Origin: Bacillus spongiae | Lineage (GTDB): Bacteria > Bacillota > Bacilli > Bacillales > Bacillaceae_K | NCBI RefSeq assembly: GCF_037120725.1 | Contig: NZ_JBBAXC010000003.1 | Coordinates: 62,001 to 126,000, forward strand | Length of the DNA stretch: 64,000 nucleotides | Direction of reading: 5' to 3' | Position numbers and translations under genes: made by a program | The notes under the pieces: model-generated | The model's database searches: none | The model's input: only the letters and a program-made list of their open reading frames with translations | Told to the model about the DNA's origin: nothing | In this document: positions 1 to 8,452 of the stretch, one piece after another | Numbering within the stretch: position 1 is the stretch's first letter | Layout: every line of letters begins with the position of its first letter

Positions 1-161
1 CAGATGTTCACCATTTCGTTCATCGTGACATTTGCAGTGAATACTCCATTTTTATAACAATATACGCAGTACTCTTCATTCTTGGATCCATCTTGATTTG
101 TCCCAAATAATTTTTCATTTTCCATTGGCATTGCACAACTTTGACATACGGGTTGGTTCAT
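1..161 (-). CDS. zinc-ribbon domain protein, 3' end outside the window
   Basis: The reading frame begins MNQPVCQSCAMPM and continues with further cysteines (EYCVYCYKNG), the spacing of the small putative zinc-ribbon family often annotated zf-ribbon_2. These proteins are thought to bind one or two zinc ions; their role is unknown. An AGGAGG box lies seven bases before the ATG at 161; the ATG at 167 would be only one base from it, so 161 is the better start. The gene runs off the left edge after 53 codons. It lies just downstream of the WYL regulator on the same strand and could be co-transcribed with it. Confidence 0.75.
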   Translation of the reverse strand, partial: MNQPVCQSCAMPMENEKLFGTNQDGSKNEEYCVYCYKNGVFTANVTMNEMVNI

Positions 162-231
162 TTTCATTCCTCCTAAATAATAAGGTCTAAGCTTATTATA
201 GGAAAGGAAATACGACACCATTATGTCGTAA

Positions 232-1143
232 TTACGTATATTTTTTAAAGATTTTTTCTGCTCGCTCCTTGATGATGGATCGAATGTGCTCCGGTTTGAG
301 TACTTCCACCTGGTCTCCGAAATGTAGAATCATACCATAAACCCATTCATCTTCAGGATAATATTCAGTGACATAGATGAACCCATCTTCGTGGAATTCC
401 AAGCGATCAAGGTCGAAATAATCCTCCAGTTGATTGAGCGCTTGTTTTTGGAACTTGAGCCGTAACATGATTCTTTCACATTCATCATGAGTAAAGTCGA
501 ATGGCGGTACCTTTCTATTTGGGTCAATCCTTCTGTCTGTAATTTGTACGTCATGCATTCTACCTATTTTAAACAACCGATAATCCTTTCGTAGGTTACA
601 GAATGCATATACATACCACTTATTGATTTTTAATATAAGGGAAATCGGCTCAGCTTCGCGTGAAGTGAAATTTCCATTGATATCGATGTATTGGAAATGA
701 ATGACCTGCTTGTTATCAATGGCGTTTTGAATTGCATTCATTTTATCTTGCCTTTTAAATTCAGGTCCCCAATTACTAAAATCGAGAATTAGAGATGGGT
801 AATCTAAAGTTGGTTGGCTCATTTTTATGGTTGCAAGTTTTTCTATGATGTTTTTTAAGTTCTTATCGTCATAGGCTTTATACACACCGTCTAACGCTGT
901 CATAAGAAGTTGATGTTCTACGTTATTAAAGTAGCTATTATGAATCTTAAAGCTTTCCAAAATGGAGTAACCACCGTTTAGACCTTTTTCTGAAACGATA
1001 GGAATCCCCGCTAGTTCAATGGACTCCATATCTCTTTGGATCGTTCGGACGGATACCTCGAAATAATCCGCCAGCTCTTTTGCTGTCATCTTTTTCCGAT
1101 TCAAGAGTTTAATAACAATGGCGAGTAAGCGCTCTGTCTTCAT
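232..1143 (-). CDS. HTH/WYL-domain transcriptional regulator (YafY/DeoR type)
   Basis: This 303-residue protein has an N-terminal winged helix-turn-helix (about residues 1-60; KELADYFEVSVRTIQRDM is the recognition helix region) and a C-terminal WYL domain (about 140-230; the signature appears as KWYVYAFCNLRKDYR) followed by a WCX-type tail. WYL regulators sense small ligands or nucleic acids and control nearby genes. The length is typical for the family. The zinc-ribbon gene lies 71 bases downstream on the same strand and is the obvious candidate partner. The ligand cannot be told from the sequence. Confidence 0.88.
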   Translation of the reverse strand: MKTERLLAIVIKLLNRKKMTAKELADYFEVSVRTIQRDMESIELAGIPIVSEKGLNGGYSILESFKIHNSYFNNVEHQLLMTALDGVYKAYDDKNLKNIIEKLATIKMSQPTLDYPSLILDFSNWGPEFKRQDKMNAIQNAIDNKQVIHFQYIDINGNFTSREAEPISLILKINKWYVYAFCNLRKDYRLFKIGRMHDVQITDRRIDPNRKVPPFDFTHDECERIMLRLKFQKQALNQLEDYFDLDRLEFHEDGFIYVTEYYPEDEWVYGMILHFGDQVEVLKPEHIRSIIKERAEKIFKKYT

Positions 1144-1569
1144 GGATCATCACCCCAAATTTTTAACTACACACATTGTATCAAAAAATTGTGGATCTTT
1201 TGAATAACGATAGTTCGTTAAGTTTAAAACCTCAAACTTTGGATTCCTTCTGATAGATGTCCAGAGTGCTAAAGTTCGACTACCATTCTCCTAAAACCTT
1301 CGCAATCATTAACAACTGAATTTTGATCCCATACCCGACACTTCCCCCTTAATTTAATTATGGAGAGTTGACGAATCGGTGTGCATACAATCATACTAAC
1401 ACCATGTACATACTCTATTATGTTATTAAGGAGGTGATATATCATAACTAGTGAGTATAGTAGACTGGTAGTGGAGGAGAAAGGATTAGATCTTCACCTG
1501 TGACAAAAATAATCTTCTGGGCTTTTTCACGGGAATTGTGTAGCGAATAACGTTTAGGAGGGAAAAGTG
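1144..1569. other. intergenic region with an orphan Shine-Dalgarno sequence
   Basis: No gene of normal size is visible. Around 1428-1440 there is a near-perfect anti-16S match (AAGGAGGTGATAT) followed only by very short frames: GTG at 1450 stops after six codons, and a GTG at 1472 stops after ten. It may be a leader peptide, a remnant of a lost gene or chance. The region otherwise holds the promoter zone of the WYL regulator and of the small HTH gene. Confidence 0.4.
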
Positions 1570-1794
1570 GTGAATAAACAAATGAAAACTCGTTCCACCT
1601 TTGGAAAATGGTTAGATTCACAAGGGATTAAACAAGAAGATTTTATGAAGAAAAGCGATTTATCCCGTAGCACAATGTCAAAACTCTGTAATGACAAAGA
1701 ATATATTCCATGTACGAAAGTGATGCAGAAGGTACTTCATACAGTTCAAGAGATTGACTCTAGGAAAAAGATAACGGATTTATTTAAAATATGA
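1570..1794 (+). CDS. small Cro/CI-type helix-turn-helix protein
   Basis: A 74-residue protein. KQEDFMKKSDLSRSTMSKL has the shape of a Cro/CI helix-turn-helix (residues about 20-38), and the rest is a short C-terminal helix pair, so it is a bare DNA-binding domain. Two GTG codons, 1567 and 1570, follow an AGGAGGG box at 1557-1563; spacing favours 1570. No phage genes accompany it. It may be an orphan regulator from a lost mobile element or a regulator of the secreted protein downstream. Its target is unknown. Confidence 0.7.
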   Translation: MNKQMKTRSTFGKWLDSQGIKQEDFMKKSDLSRSTMSKLCNDKEYIPCTKVMQKVLHTVQEIDSRKKITDLFKI

Positions 1795-2647
1795 CCCCTC
1801 GGTATCCTATTTTGATTTACTCTAATAGTGGATGAGATTGTAAATTTGAATAAAAAGCTGCGTTTTTTAGCAGTAGTGTTAAACATGTATATGAAAGCAA
1901 GTATTATCTAAATATGAGATATCTTATAAATTAAAATTCTATCAATGACTTTACGATTCTTTTGTAAGGGAAAGTTAATGTTGAAAATAGTTCTAGACGG
2001 CAACCTTATGGAAGAGTTGCTCAGGAAAAATTGATAATGGTTTTTTGTGTAAAATATCCTATTTTTATACGTTATCATGTAATAAAACAACAACTAAGTA
2101 ACTAATAAAAAAGTAATATTAAATAAATTGAAAAATTAGTATATTCTTTTTGTTCGAAAAAATCAGGTTTTCGTAGGATGGTTTCGTTTTTTGTTGTATG
2201 GTTCAATTAATTTAGGAACTCTACTACATCTACCTATGATAGTTTATGTTAACTAACATAATTAACCTTAAGGGAAAACGAATTCACCCTTAATATTTGG
2301 CAAGTAAATTATGTTAAGAAATGCCACACACCACGACAAATTTCATCGGATTCAACACATCACACACTTTTTATTAAAGGAGGCGACAAACAAAATTCGG
2401 AAATGAAGTTGGTTTGATAGGTGTAGTTTAATAGTTTCGTTACCATTATTAACAAGTTCAAAACAGGAGGTAGGAAGAGGATAATGTGACAAAAGGTCAT
2501 TATGCTTGAAGAACAGATAAAACAATAGAATTGTATTGTTTTGCCGTAGTGAATTGTTATATATTATAGTTAGTGCTCACATTCTTAATGTCTTTATCGT
2601 TTTTGGAAATGGTTAGGTCGATAATTAATTCCACAGGAGGGTTCCAA
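1795..2647. other. long AT-rich intergenic region
   Basis: About 850 bases without a convincing gene. Two good Shine-Dalgarno boxes (AAAGGAGG near 2377 and CAGGAGGTAGG near 2465) lead only to frames of one to a few codons; the second is followed by ATG TGA. An interrupted inverted repeat, TTAAGGG with CCCTTAA, lies near 2267-2300. The region probably carries the promoter of the secreted protein and otherwise looks like decayed sequence. Confidence 0.4.
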
Positions 2648-4861
2648 ATGAACTTTAAAAAAACGATTAGCTCATTCACGCTGGCAGCCTTGATAGTGTC
2701 GCCATTTTCATCTAATATAGCTGCAGCAGAAACAAGTGATCAAAATCTTGATATCGTTAATAATAGTACAAGGAATGGAAATCTGTCTTCAGCAAAGGCG
2801 TATACACAAGTTTTAGAATATGGTGATAAAGTAGGGATTAACTACAGGTTTTTTTATCCTTATAATGGTGTTATTACACTAGGATTGGGTAGTCATGAGG
2901 GAGATTGGGAAGGTCTTCAGTTAATAATTGATAAAAACAAAAACGAAATTATTGATGCAAAATATAGTCAACATGAAGGCTCTGAATGGAACCTTTCAAA
3001 TGCAGCTATTGCTCCGTTTGCCCCTATCGGTGATGGTGAACAATATGCTGATGGAAAGAACTTTTCAGTTGATGTAAATAACAATGGACAAGTTGTTGAG
3101 GTCCATGAGTCAGAATCAGGTGGAGAACTATATGTAAAGACGGGTAGTATAAAATCTAATGGTACGATTGAATGGAATGGAGCTCGTAGATATGAAAACG
3201 GAGGGAAAAACCCTTCAGCCGCTTTATTAGATGATGGTACCGTGATTGCGACTCATCAAAGTGAGTCTTCCATCTCACCTAATCTATATTCCTATGTTGG
3301 AAAGATTGAGGGGACAACAGTAGAATGGAACGATGGAGATAATAGCGGGGATAGATATGATAGTGGGAAGAATACGACTATTGATGTGACAAATGATGGA
3401 GTAGTTGTTGAGACGCATGAAAACCAAAGTGGTGGTAATTTATATATACGAACGGGTCAGGTTGTCGGCGGTGCTATTAACTGGAATTCCTCTCGTAAAT
3501 ACGATAATGGTAAGCGTTCTAGTATAGCAGTAAACGACGATGGGGATGTTGTTGAAACGCATGAAAATGAAAGTGGCGGCACATTATATAAATATACTGG
3601 CCGAATAAATAATTCAGGGACAAAAGTCAACTGGGATCAAGGAGATTTCAACGGTGATCGATATGATAGTGGATCAAATTCATCTGTCACTCTAGCAAAT
3701 GATGGAACTATCATTGAAGCACATGAAAATCAGTCGACAGGAAAACTTTATATAAGTAAAAATTTCAAAGATACAACTAAAATTTCTGAACAAGCTTCAG
3801 CTGTGAAGCCTAACGTATCAATTGGAACAGATACAAAGAATTTTGTATTATTAAAAACGGATATTAATAGTACAGATGGACAAGATATGCACAGTACAGC
3901 TTGGACAGTACTCGATAGAGAGAGACCTATTATGTATTCAGGTATAAATTCACATGCAAACTATAATTACGCGGGTGATATTACGAGGGACGATGCTTTT
4001 GGTTCTGCCCTTTTACCTGAGGAGACCGATCTTGGTCGAGTATGGGATATTAGTCAAAATTTCGAACTATTAAGTTATGAGACCAATAATAGTTTATATC
4101 ATTGGTCTCAGCAGTTTGAAGGGAAATGGGGAAAAAGTTCTAATAGCCCAACATTTAGTCCAGGTAAAGGCTGGTTTAAAAATAATGATCATGTAAATGC
4201 TCCTTCAAGTAACGATGTTATTGATTTAACTACTGAAGATTATGAATCTGCAGCAGATTATGCAGAAGAGTTTGCCCCGAGTGTATTCTTGCACAGAAAT
4301 GATGACTATCGACCATCTTCCATTGATTGGTTTTTAAATCAGGTCGAATTATGGGAAGGGTCTACTAAGCTTTTAAATGCTGGTGAGGTAAATAGATGGT
4401 CTTTAGTTGGAGAAGATGTGAATGTTTCTCTAAGTGTTGACACATTTAATCATTCAAACAATACGACAAGTGAGAAAACAGGGGAAACATACAATGGAAA
4501 AGCGGTAGTCGAAGTAAAAGCAAATGGAGCTAATACTACAGACTATGTAAACCAAACCATTTATATAAACCCCAATGGAAATACGTATACCTTTGGTGTA
4601 TGGCTAAAAACTTCAGATGGTTCACCTTCACAGTCTGTCACTTTACGTATGAGAAGTCAGGGAAATAATGATGGTGGCAATGGAGATAATGATTATGCTA
4701 CAACGTTCGATATCACGAATGAATGGGAGTATTATACAGTATCACATTCCTTTAGTACATCTGCAGACTGGCTTAGAACAACCATTTATCCAGCTGGATT
4801 CCAAGAAGGACAAGGAAGTATTTTGACTGCTGGAGCAGATATTCAACAGGTAATTCAATAA
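2648..4861 (+). CDS. secreted repeat protein with rearranged Vps62-like domain
   Basis: The protein has 737 residues from the ATG at 2648, which follows ACAGGAGGG; an upstream in-frame extension lacks a ribosome site and would bury the signal peptide. Residues 1-27 are a Sec signal peptide ending AAA. Residues 60-120 carry FFYPYNG and HEGDWE (83-88), hallmarks of the Vps62/DUF946 family. Five tandem repeats of about 48 residues follow (about 133-370), each with a Y-D-x-G start, an NDG turn and VVETHEN, resembling beta-propeller blades. Around 420-500 come SHANY and FEGKWG, normally the end of a Vps62 domain, and near 541 FAPSVFLHRNDDY, normally its beginning. Residues 595-737 look like a carbohydrate-binding jelly roll. 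Function is unknown; some proteins with such parts are extracellular lectins or toxins. Terminator follows. Confidence 0.75.
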   Translation: MNFKKTISSFTLAALIVSPFSSNIAAAETSDQNLDIVNNSTRNGNLSSAKAYTQVLEYGDKVGINYRFFYPYNGVITLGLGSHEGDWEGLQLIIDKNKNEIIDAKYSQHEGSEWNLSNAAIAPFAPIGDGEQYADGKNFSVDVNNNGQVVEVHESESGGELYVKTGSIKSNGTIEWNGARRYENGGKNPSAALLDDGTVIATHQSESSISPNLYSYVGKIEGTTVEWNDGDNSGDRYDSGKNTTIDVTNDGVVVETHENQSGGNLYIRTGQVVGGAINWNSSRKYDNGKRSSIAVNDDGDVVETHENESGGTLYKYTGRINNSGTKVNWDQGDFNGDRYDSGSNSSVTLANDGTIIEAHENQSTGKLYISKNFKDTTKISEQASAVKPNVSIGTDTKNFVLLKTDINSTDGQDMHSTAWTVLDRERPIMYSGINSHANYNYAGDITRDDAFGSALLPEETDLGRVWDISQNFELLSYETNNSLYHWSQQFEGKWGKSSNSPTFSPGKGWFKNNDHVNAPSSNDVIDLTTEDYESAADYAEEFAPSVFLHRNDDYRPSSIDWFLNQVELWEGSTKLLNAGEVNRWSLVGEDVNVSLSVDTFNHSNNTTSEKTGETYNGKAVVEVKANGANTTDYVNQTIYINPNGNTYTFGVWLKTSDGSPSQSVTLRMRSQGNNDGGNGDNDYATTFDITNEWEYYTVSHSFSTSADWLRTTIYPAGFQEGQGSILTAGADIQQVIQ

Positions 4862-4888
4862 TTATTCTACAAAACATTTATTTTAAGT

Positions 4889-4950
4889 AAACGTCAAGTA
4901 ACCCAGAATACATTATATTTTGGGTTACTTGACGTTTTGTTTTCTTTTTT
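4889..4950 (+). terminator. intrinsic terminator of the secreted repeat protein
   Basis: A 15-17 bp stem (ACGTCAAGTAACCCA with its complement at 4921-4937) around an AT-rich loop is followed by a T-rich run to 4950. Confidence 0.9.
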
Positions 4951-5260
4951 AAAGTTATTGAGCTGTACTTATTAATAACAATACTTATTCCTTGGCGAGC
5001 TATAATTTGTACCATTTTTCATTTTAATAGATAGCCAGAGACTGAAGCATCATCTCTTTTATATAAGCATTGTGGCGTTATTTCTTTTATAAACTATCAA
5101 ATTCAAAGACATTTGAAAAAAAGACAGTTATTTTGAAATAATTGGTAGTAGGGGAAGCCTCTCTCTATATACAACCGATAAATTGTATGGAGAACGGTAA
5201 GGCTTATTATCTTATTAAGTATTTTCGAAAAATGATCTTAAAGAGGGAGAAGTGAAAAAA

Positions 5261-5809
5261 ATGACAAATAAAGAGTTTCCAATTATTGAAACAGAAAGAC
5301 TATATTTAAGAGCAGCAGCAAAGGATGATGCCAAAGACATGCTTATTTACTTGTCTGATGCAGAAGTTGTCAATCATATGGGATTAGAGCCTTTCAAAAC
5401 GATAGAAGACGTTTGGGATGAAATTAACTGGTATAACTCCATCTATAATGAAGGTACAGGTATTAGGTGGGTCATTACTCTAAAAGATGAGGGTAGGGTG
5501 ATTGGAAGCTGTGGATTTTTAAACAGGCAAATGAAACATTATCGTGCTGAAGTTGGATATGAAATGAACAGAGATTATTGGGGGAGAGGGATAGCAGGCG
5601 AAGCGTTGAATGCCGTTCTTCGCTATGGTTATACCCACTTTTCATTGGAAAGGATTGAAGCCTTAATAGAACCTGCAAATATTTCATCTCAAAAACTAGT
5701 AGAAAAACAAGGGTTTATTAGGGAAGGTTTACTAAGACATTATGAATATACTCGCGGAAAATTCGATGATTTATATATGTATTCCATTATAAAAGCAGAA
5801 TTTAAATAA
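5261..5809 (+). CDS. GNAT acetyltransferase, RimJ/RimL-like
   Basis: A 182-residue protein of the Gcn5-related N-acetyltransferase fold (Acetyltransf_3). It opens with IIETERLYLRAA, has the acceptor-side beta strands WVITLKDEGRVIGSCGF, and an acetyl-CoA loop around YWGRGIAGEAL (residues 105-117). The end, NISSQKLVEKQGFIREG, is the usual motif B. Members acetylate protein N-termini, antibiotics or small amines; the substrate here is not evident. ATG 5261 is preferred to GTG 5252, which lies too close to the GGGAG box. The gene stands alone behind about 310 bases of AT-rich DNA. Confidence 0.85.
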   Translation: MTNKEFPIIETERLYLRAAAKDDAKDMLIYLSDAEVVNHMGLEPFKTIEDVWDEINWYNSIYNEGTGIRWVITLKDEGRVIGSCGFLNRQMKHYRAEVGYEMNRDYWGRGIAGEALNAVLRYGYTHFSLERIEALIEPANISSQKLVEKQGFIREGLLRHYEYTRGKFDDLYMYSIIKAEFK

Positions 5810-6031
5810 GGAGGTGTCTTTCACTTCGATTTCAATCAAGTAGTAAATGAAACATCATTTGAGAGTTTCATTTGCATTCCTAGAAAAAGAAAAGCATATA
5901 AATTAGTCAATGTGATAGTCAAAAGAAATAGACAATTAGTCTTGAGGTGCAGAAAAAATCACCCTTAAGACGGAATCTACTTCTCCTTGAGGCATTTATA
6001 ATGAAATTAACTTATTTCGGAAGGATGATTC

Positions 6032-7087
6032 ATGGTGAAATTAATGAATGAGGTACAGTTACATGATGTGATTAAAAATATTTGTAAACAACGTCAACTA
6101 CCAGGCCTTTCCATCTGTATATCGGATTCTTCTAATCGAACCATTACTTCTGCAACAGGTGTTCGCAGCATTTCTACAAATGAACCTTTAGTAGTTACTG
6201 ATCGCCTAAGAGCAGGAAGTATTACTAAAATCCTAATCGCCACATTGATCCTTAAACTTCAAGAACAAGGAATCGTTCATCTTGAAGATACGATTGAAAA
6301 GCATTTGCCAGGCATACTACTGAAAGCTGATAAAGTGACAATTCGGGAATTACTTAATCACCGAAGTGGATTGCCAGATTATATTTGGAGTGATGAAGAA
6401 GGGACTAAATTTATTCAGCATGCTGTATCGGATTTAAATACAAAGTATCTTCCCACTGAACTGATTCAAAAAATTGGGGAAGATAACCTTCAATTTGAAC
6501 CAGGTCAAGACTATAATTACAGCAATTCAGGGTATATATTACTTGGGATGATTATAGAAAAATGTACGGGTGTCTCGATTCAAGAAGCTTTGAATCATTA
6601 TATATTTTCTCCATTAAATTTACAAAATACGTATTTCCCTCATGAATTTGCTGTTGATGGACCTCATGCTATAGGACATTCAAAAGTAACAAACGACTTT
6701 AGTGAATTAACGGAAGAAATTAATGCGGAATTCTCTATGCTCAATGTTTCTCTTATTTGGACGGCAGGAGCTCTTATATCGGTTCCTCTTGAGATAAATA
6801 GTATGGTAAAGGCTATTTTTGAAGGACACATATTATCTGAAGAGTCATTAAACGAAATGTTTGTATTTCAACCAATAAACGAAGAAAACCAGTATTATGG
6901 ATTAGGTGTGCATAAGTATGTATTGGAAGACAATGTTCAAGCCATTGGTCATCAAGGTGGAATATATGGTTTTGAAGCCGTTACATTAAAATTTTTAGAT
7001 TCCGGATTGTACGTAACAGTCATGATTAATCAAATGCCTGCAGGCGTTGTTTCTATTGCTGAAGAAATTGTTCAATTAATTCAATAA
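6032..7087 (+). CDS. serine hydrolase of the beta-lactamase/PBP4* family
   Basis: This 351-residue protein has the class C beta-lactamase and D-Ala-D-Ala carboxypeptidase fold. The SxxK motif is SITK in AGSITKI (about residue 62), the YxN motif is YSN in YNYSNSGY (about 170), and the third motif is HQGG near residue 312. Such enzymes act as peptidases, esterases or penicillin-binding proteins. There is no signal peptide or membrane anchor, which suggests a cytoplasmic esterase or peptidase rather than a cell wall enzyme. A GGAAGGA box precedes the ATG at 6032. It is monocistronic in appearance. Confidence 0.85.
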   Translation: MVKLMNEVQLHDVIKNICKQRQLPGLSICISDSSNRTITSATGVRSISTNEPLVVTDRLRAGSITKILIATLILKLQEQGIVHLEDTIEKHLPGILLKADKVTIRELLNHRSGLPDYIWSDEEGTKFIQHAVSDLNTKYLPTELIQKIGEDNLQFEPGQDYNYSNSGYILLGMIIEKCTGVSIQEALNHYIFSPLNLQNTYFPHEFAVDGPHAIGHSKVTNDFSELTEEINAEFSMLNVSLIWTAGALISVPLEINSMVKAIFEGHILSEESLNEMFVFQPINEENQYYGLGVHKYVLEDNVQAIGHQGGIYGFEAVTLKFLDSGLYVTVMINQMPAGVVSIAEEIVQLIQ

Positions 7088-7184
7088 AATGAAGAAACCC
7101 TATCTATAATAGAAAGTTTTACTACGAATTCCTTTTCCTAGTTTGAGTTGGTGGAAGAATAAACGAAGAGTTGGTGATAGCTTG

Positions 7185-7586
7185 ATGCTAGAATTGAAAA
7201 ATATCAATAAAGCGATGGATTATAAAAAAGCAATGGTTACACACTTGGCAGACTTAAAGAAGCAGTTTGATAGGGGAGAAATAACGGAAGAAGAAATCAT
7301 AAACAAAGAAGGAAATATAGTCATTTTGACTCACACTAATCTCTTAGAGGGGACCATTAACCTTTTTGAAACGGAAGAGAAAAGAAAAACATTTCTTGAG
7401 TTTGGCCTTGATGATTTTAGTGATGAATTAAACAAAATCCCGTCTGACATGATGGCCTTTCATGTAACCGGACCAATTCATTTAAAAGATGTAACCATTA
7501 GGTCGTTCTCAAATCTTGACAGTAGTATAAAAATGAGTGAGATGATTATATTTTCTGATCAAGTAGTTGGGGTGTCCATTTCGTAA
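7185..7586 (+). CDS. hypothetical protein, 133 residues
   Basis: I do not recognise the family. From the ATG at 7185 the protein is charged and soluble: an N-terminal helical half (residues 1-60, rich in K and E, including LKKQFDRGEITEEEI) and a C-terminal half predicted as beta strands ending VVGVSIS. There is no signal peptide or membrane segment. GGTGA lies seven bases before the ATG; the frame is open back to a TTG at 7143 without a ribosome site. It lies 97 bases after the serine hydrolase and could share its transcript. Confidence 0.6.
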   Translation: MLELKNINKAMDYKKAMVTHLADLKKQFDRGEITEEEIINKEGNIVILTHTNLLEGTINLFETEEKRKTFLEFGLDDFSDELNKIPSDMMAFHVTGPIHLKDVTIRSFSNLDSSIKMSEMIIFSDQVVGVSIS

Positions 7587-7602
7587 TGCGTTTTACTGTG
7601 AA

Positions 7603-7641
7603 TAATCAAAAGTCGTCCTTTAAAAAGCTCGACTTTTGATT
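7603..7641 (+). terminator. perfect 12-bp hairpin after the hypothetical gene
   Basis: AATCAAAAGTCG at 7603-7614 pairs with CGACTTTTGATT at 7630-7641. The following bases (AACTTGTC) are not a full T tract, so termination may be weak. Confidence 0.6.
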
Positions 7642-7666
7642 AACTTGTCTGAAGAGAGGAAAATAA

Positions 7667-8278
7667 ATGTATAGAATACAAACAGAAGAAGAGCTACAAG
7701 CGCTACTCGGTTATCCTAGTGAGCTTGTCCAAAGAAAAGTGATTAACCACATTGACCATCATTGTCGAGACTTTATTGCAAAGTCTCCTTTTTTAGTGAT
7801 GTCTACAGCTAGTCGGGAGGGGGATTGTGATACGTCTCCACGTGGGGATGCACCAGGGTTCGTTTATATATTGGATGATAAGCGAATGATTATCCCTGAG
7901 AGACCTGGTAATAAACGAATGGACTCCTTAAGAAATATATTATCAAATCCTCATGTAGGGTTGCTTTTCCTTATTCCAGGTTTAGGGGAAACGCTAAGAG
8001 TAAATGGGAAAGCTACCTTAGTTCAAGATGAAGTACTGTTAGAAAAGATGGCGGTAAAAGGGAAATGGCCGATAGTAGGCATTTGTGTTGAGGTGCAAGA
8101 ATGTTTTATCCATTGTGCGAAGGCTTTTAAACGTTCTCGTTTATGGGAAAGGGAATCATGGCCAACTGAAGTACCGACTGCTGCAAAAATTTTAGCTGAT
8201 CATGCTAAGCTTCCTGGTGCAAGCGAAGAAGCCATTTCAGCACGTTTAAGTAAAGGGTATAGGGAGCAGCTTTATTAG
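7667..8278 (+). CDS. PPOX-class FMN-dependent flavoprotein (pyridoxamine oxidase-like)
   Basis: A 203-residue protein resembling the MSMEG_1061 family of split-barrel flavin proteins. FLVMSTASREGDCDTSPRGDAPGF is the characteristic first strand pair, and RPGNKRMDSLRNILSNPHVG binds the flavin phosphate in relatives. NPHVGLLFLIPGLGETLRVNGKA completes the barrel. Members reduce or bind F420 or FMN substrates of mostly unknown identity. The start follows GAAGAGAGG. The C-terminal extension, LPGASEEAISARL, is also seen in this subfamily. Probably monocistronic between two hairpins. Confidence 0.85.
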   Translation: MYRIQTEEELQALLGYPSELVQRKVINHIDHHCRDFIAKSPFLVMSTASREGDCDTSPRGDAPGFVYILDDKRMIIPERPGNKRMDSLRNILSNPHVGLLFLIPGLGETLRVNGKATLVQDEVLLEKMAVKGKWPIVGICVEVQECFIHCAKAFKRSRLWERESWPTEVPTAAKILADHAKLPGASEEAISARLSKGYREQLY

Positions 8279-8280
8279 AG

Positions 8281-8349
8281 ACAATCAGGGCGCCTGATTC
8301 CGAAGCAATAAAAGAACTACTGGCTGTAGAAGTAAAGATTAGCATTTAA
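8281..8349 (+). pseudogene. possible remnant of a GNAT gene
   Basis: The frame reads TIRAPDSEAIKELLAVEVKISI and then stops. TIR-x-(P)-D-x-EAIKELL is a very common start of GNAT acetyltransferases. There is no start codon and no rest of the domain. It may be the tail end of a deletion; chance cannot be excluded. Confidence 0.3.
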
Positions 8350-8390
8350 AAAAGCTTAATTTCTCATTGAGAAAATTAAGCTTTTTAGGT
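8349..8390. terminator. bidirectional terminator between convergent genes
   Basis: AAAAAGCTTAATTT-CTC pairs with GAGAAAATTAAGCTTTTT, with one bulge, and A or T runs flank both sides. It can serve the PPOX gene on the plus strand and the RND gene on the minus strand. Confidence 0.8.
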
Positions 8391-8452
8391 TTATTTCGAA
8401 CTAGTTTGATGCTTACAAGGAATCTTTATCATCATTCATCTCCACGTACATG

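Noticed and set aside
1570-1794. Phage remnant around the small HTH gene
   Set aside because: No integrase, attachment repeats or other phage genes are present.
3040-3780. CRISPR-like or satellite repeat in the secreted protein gene
   Set aside because: The periodic DNA is coding; units are about 145-165 bases, diverged and explained by tandem protein repeats.
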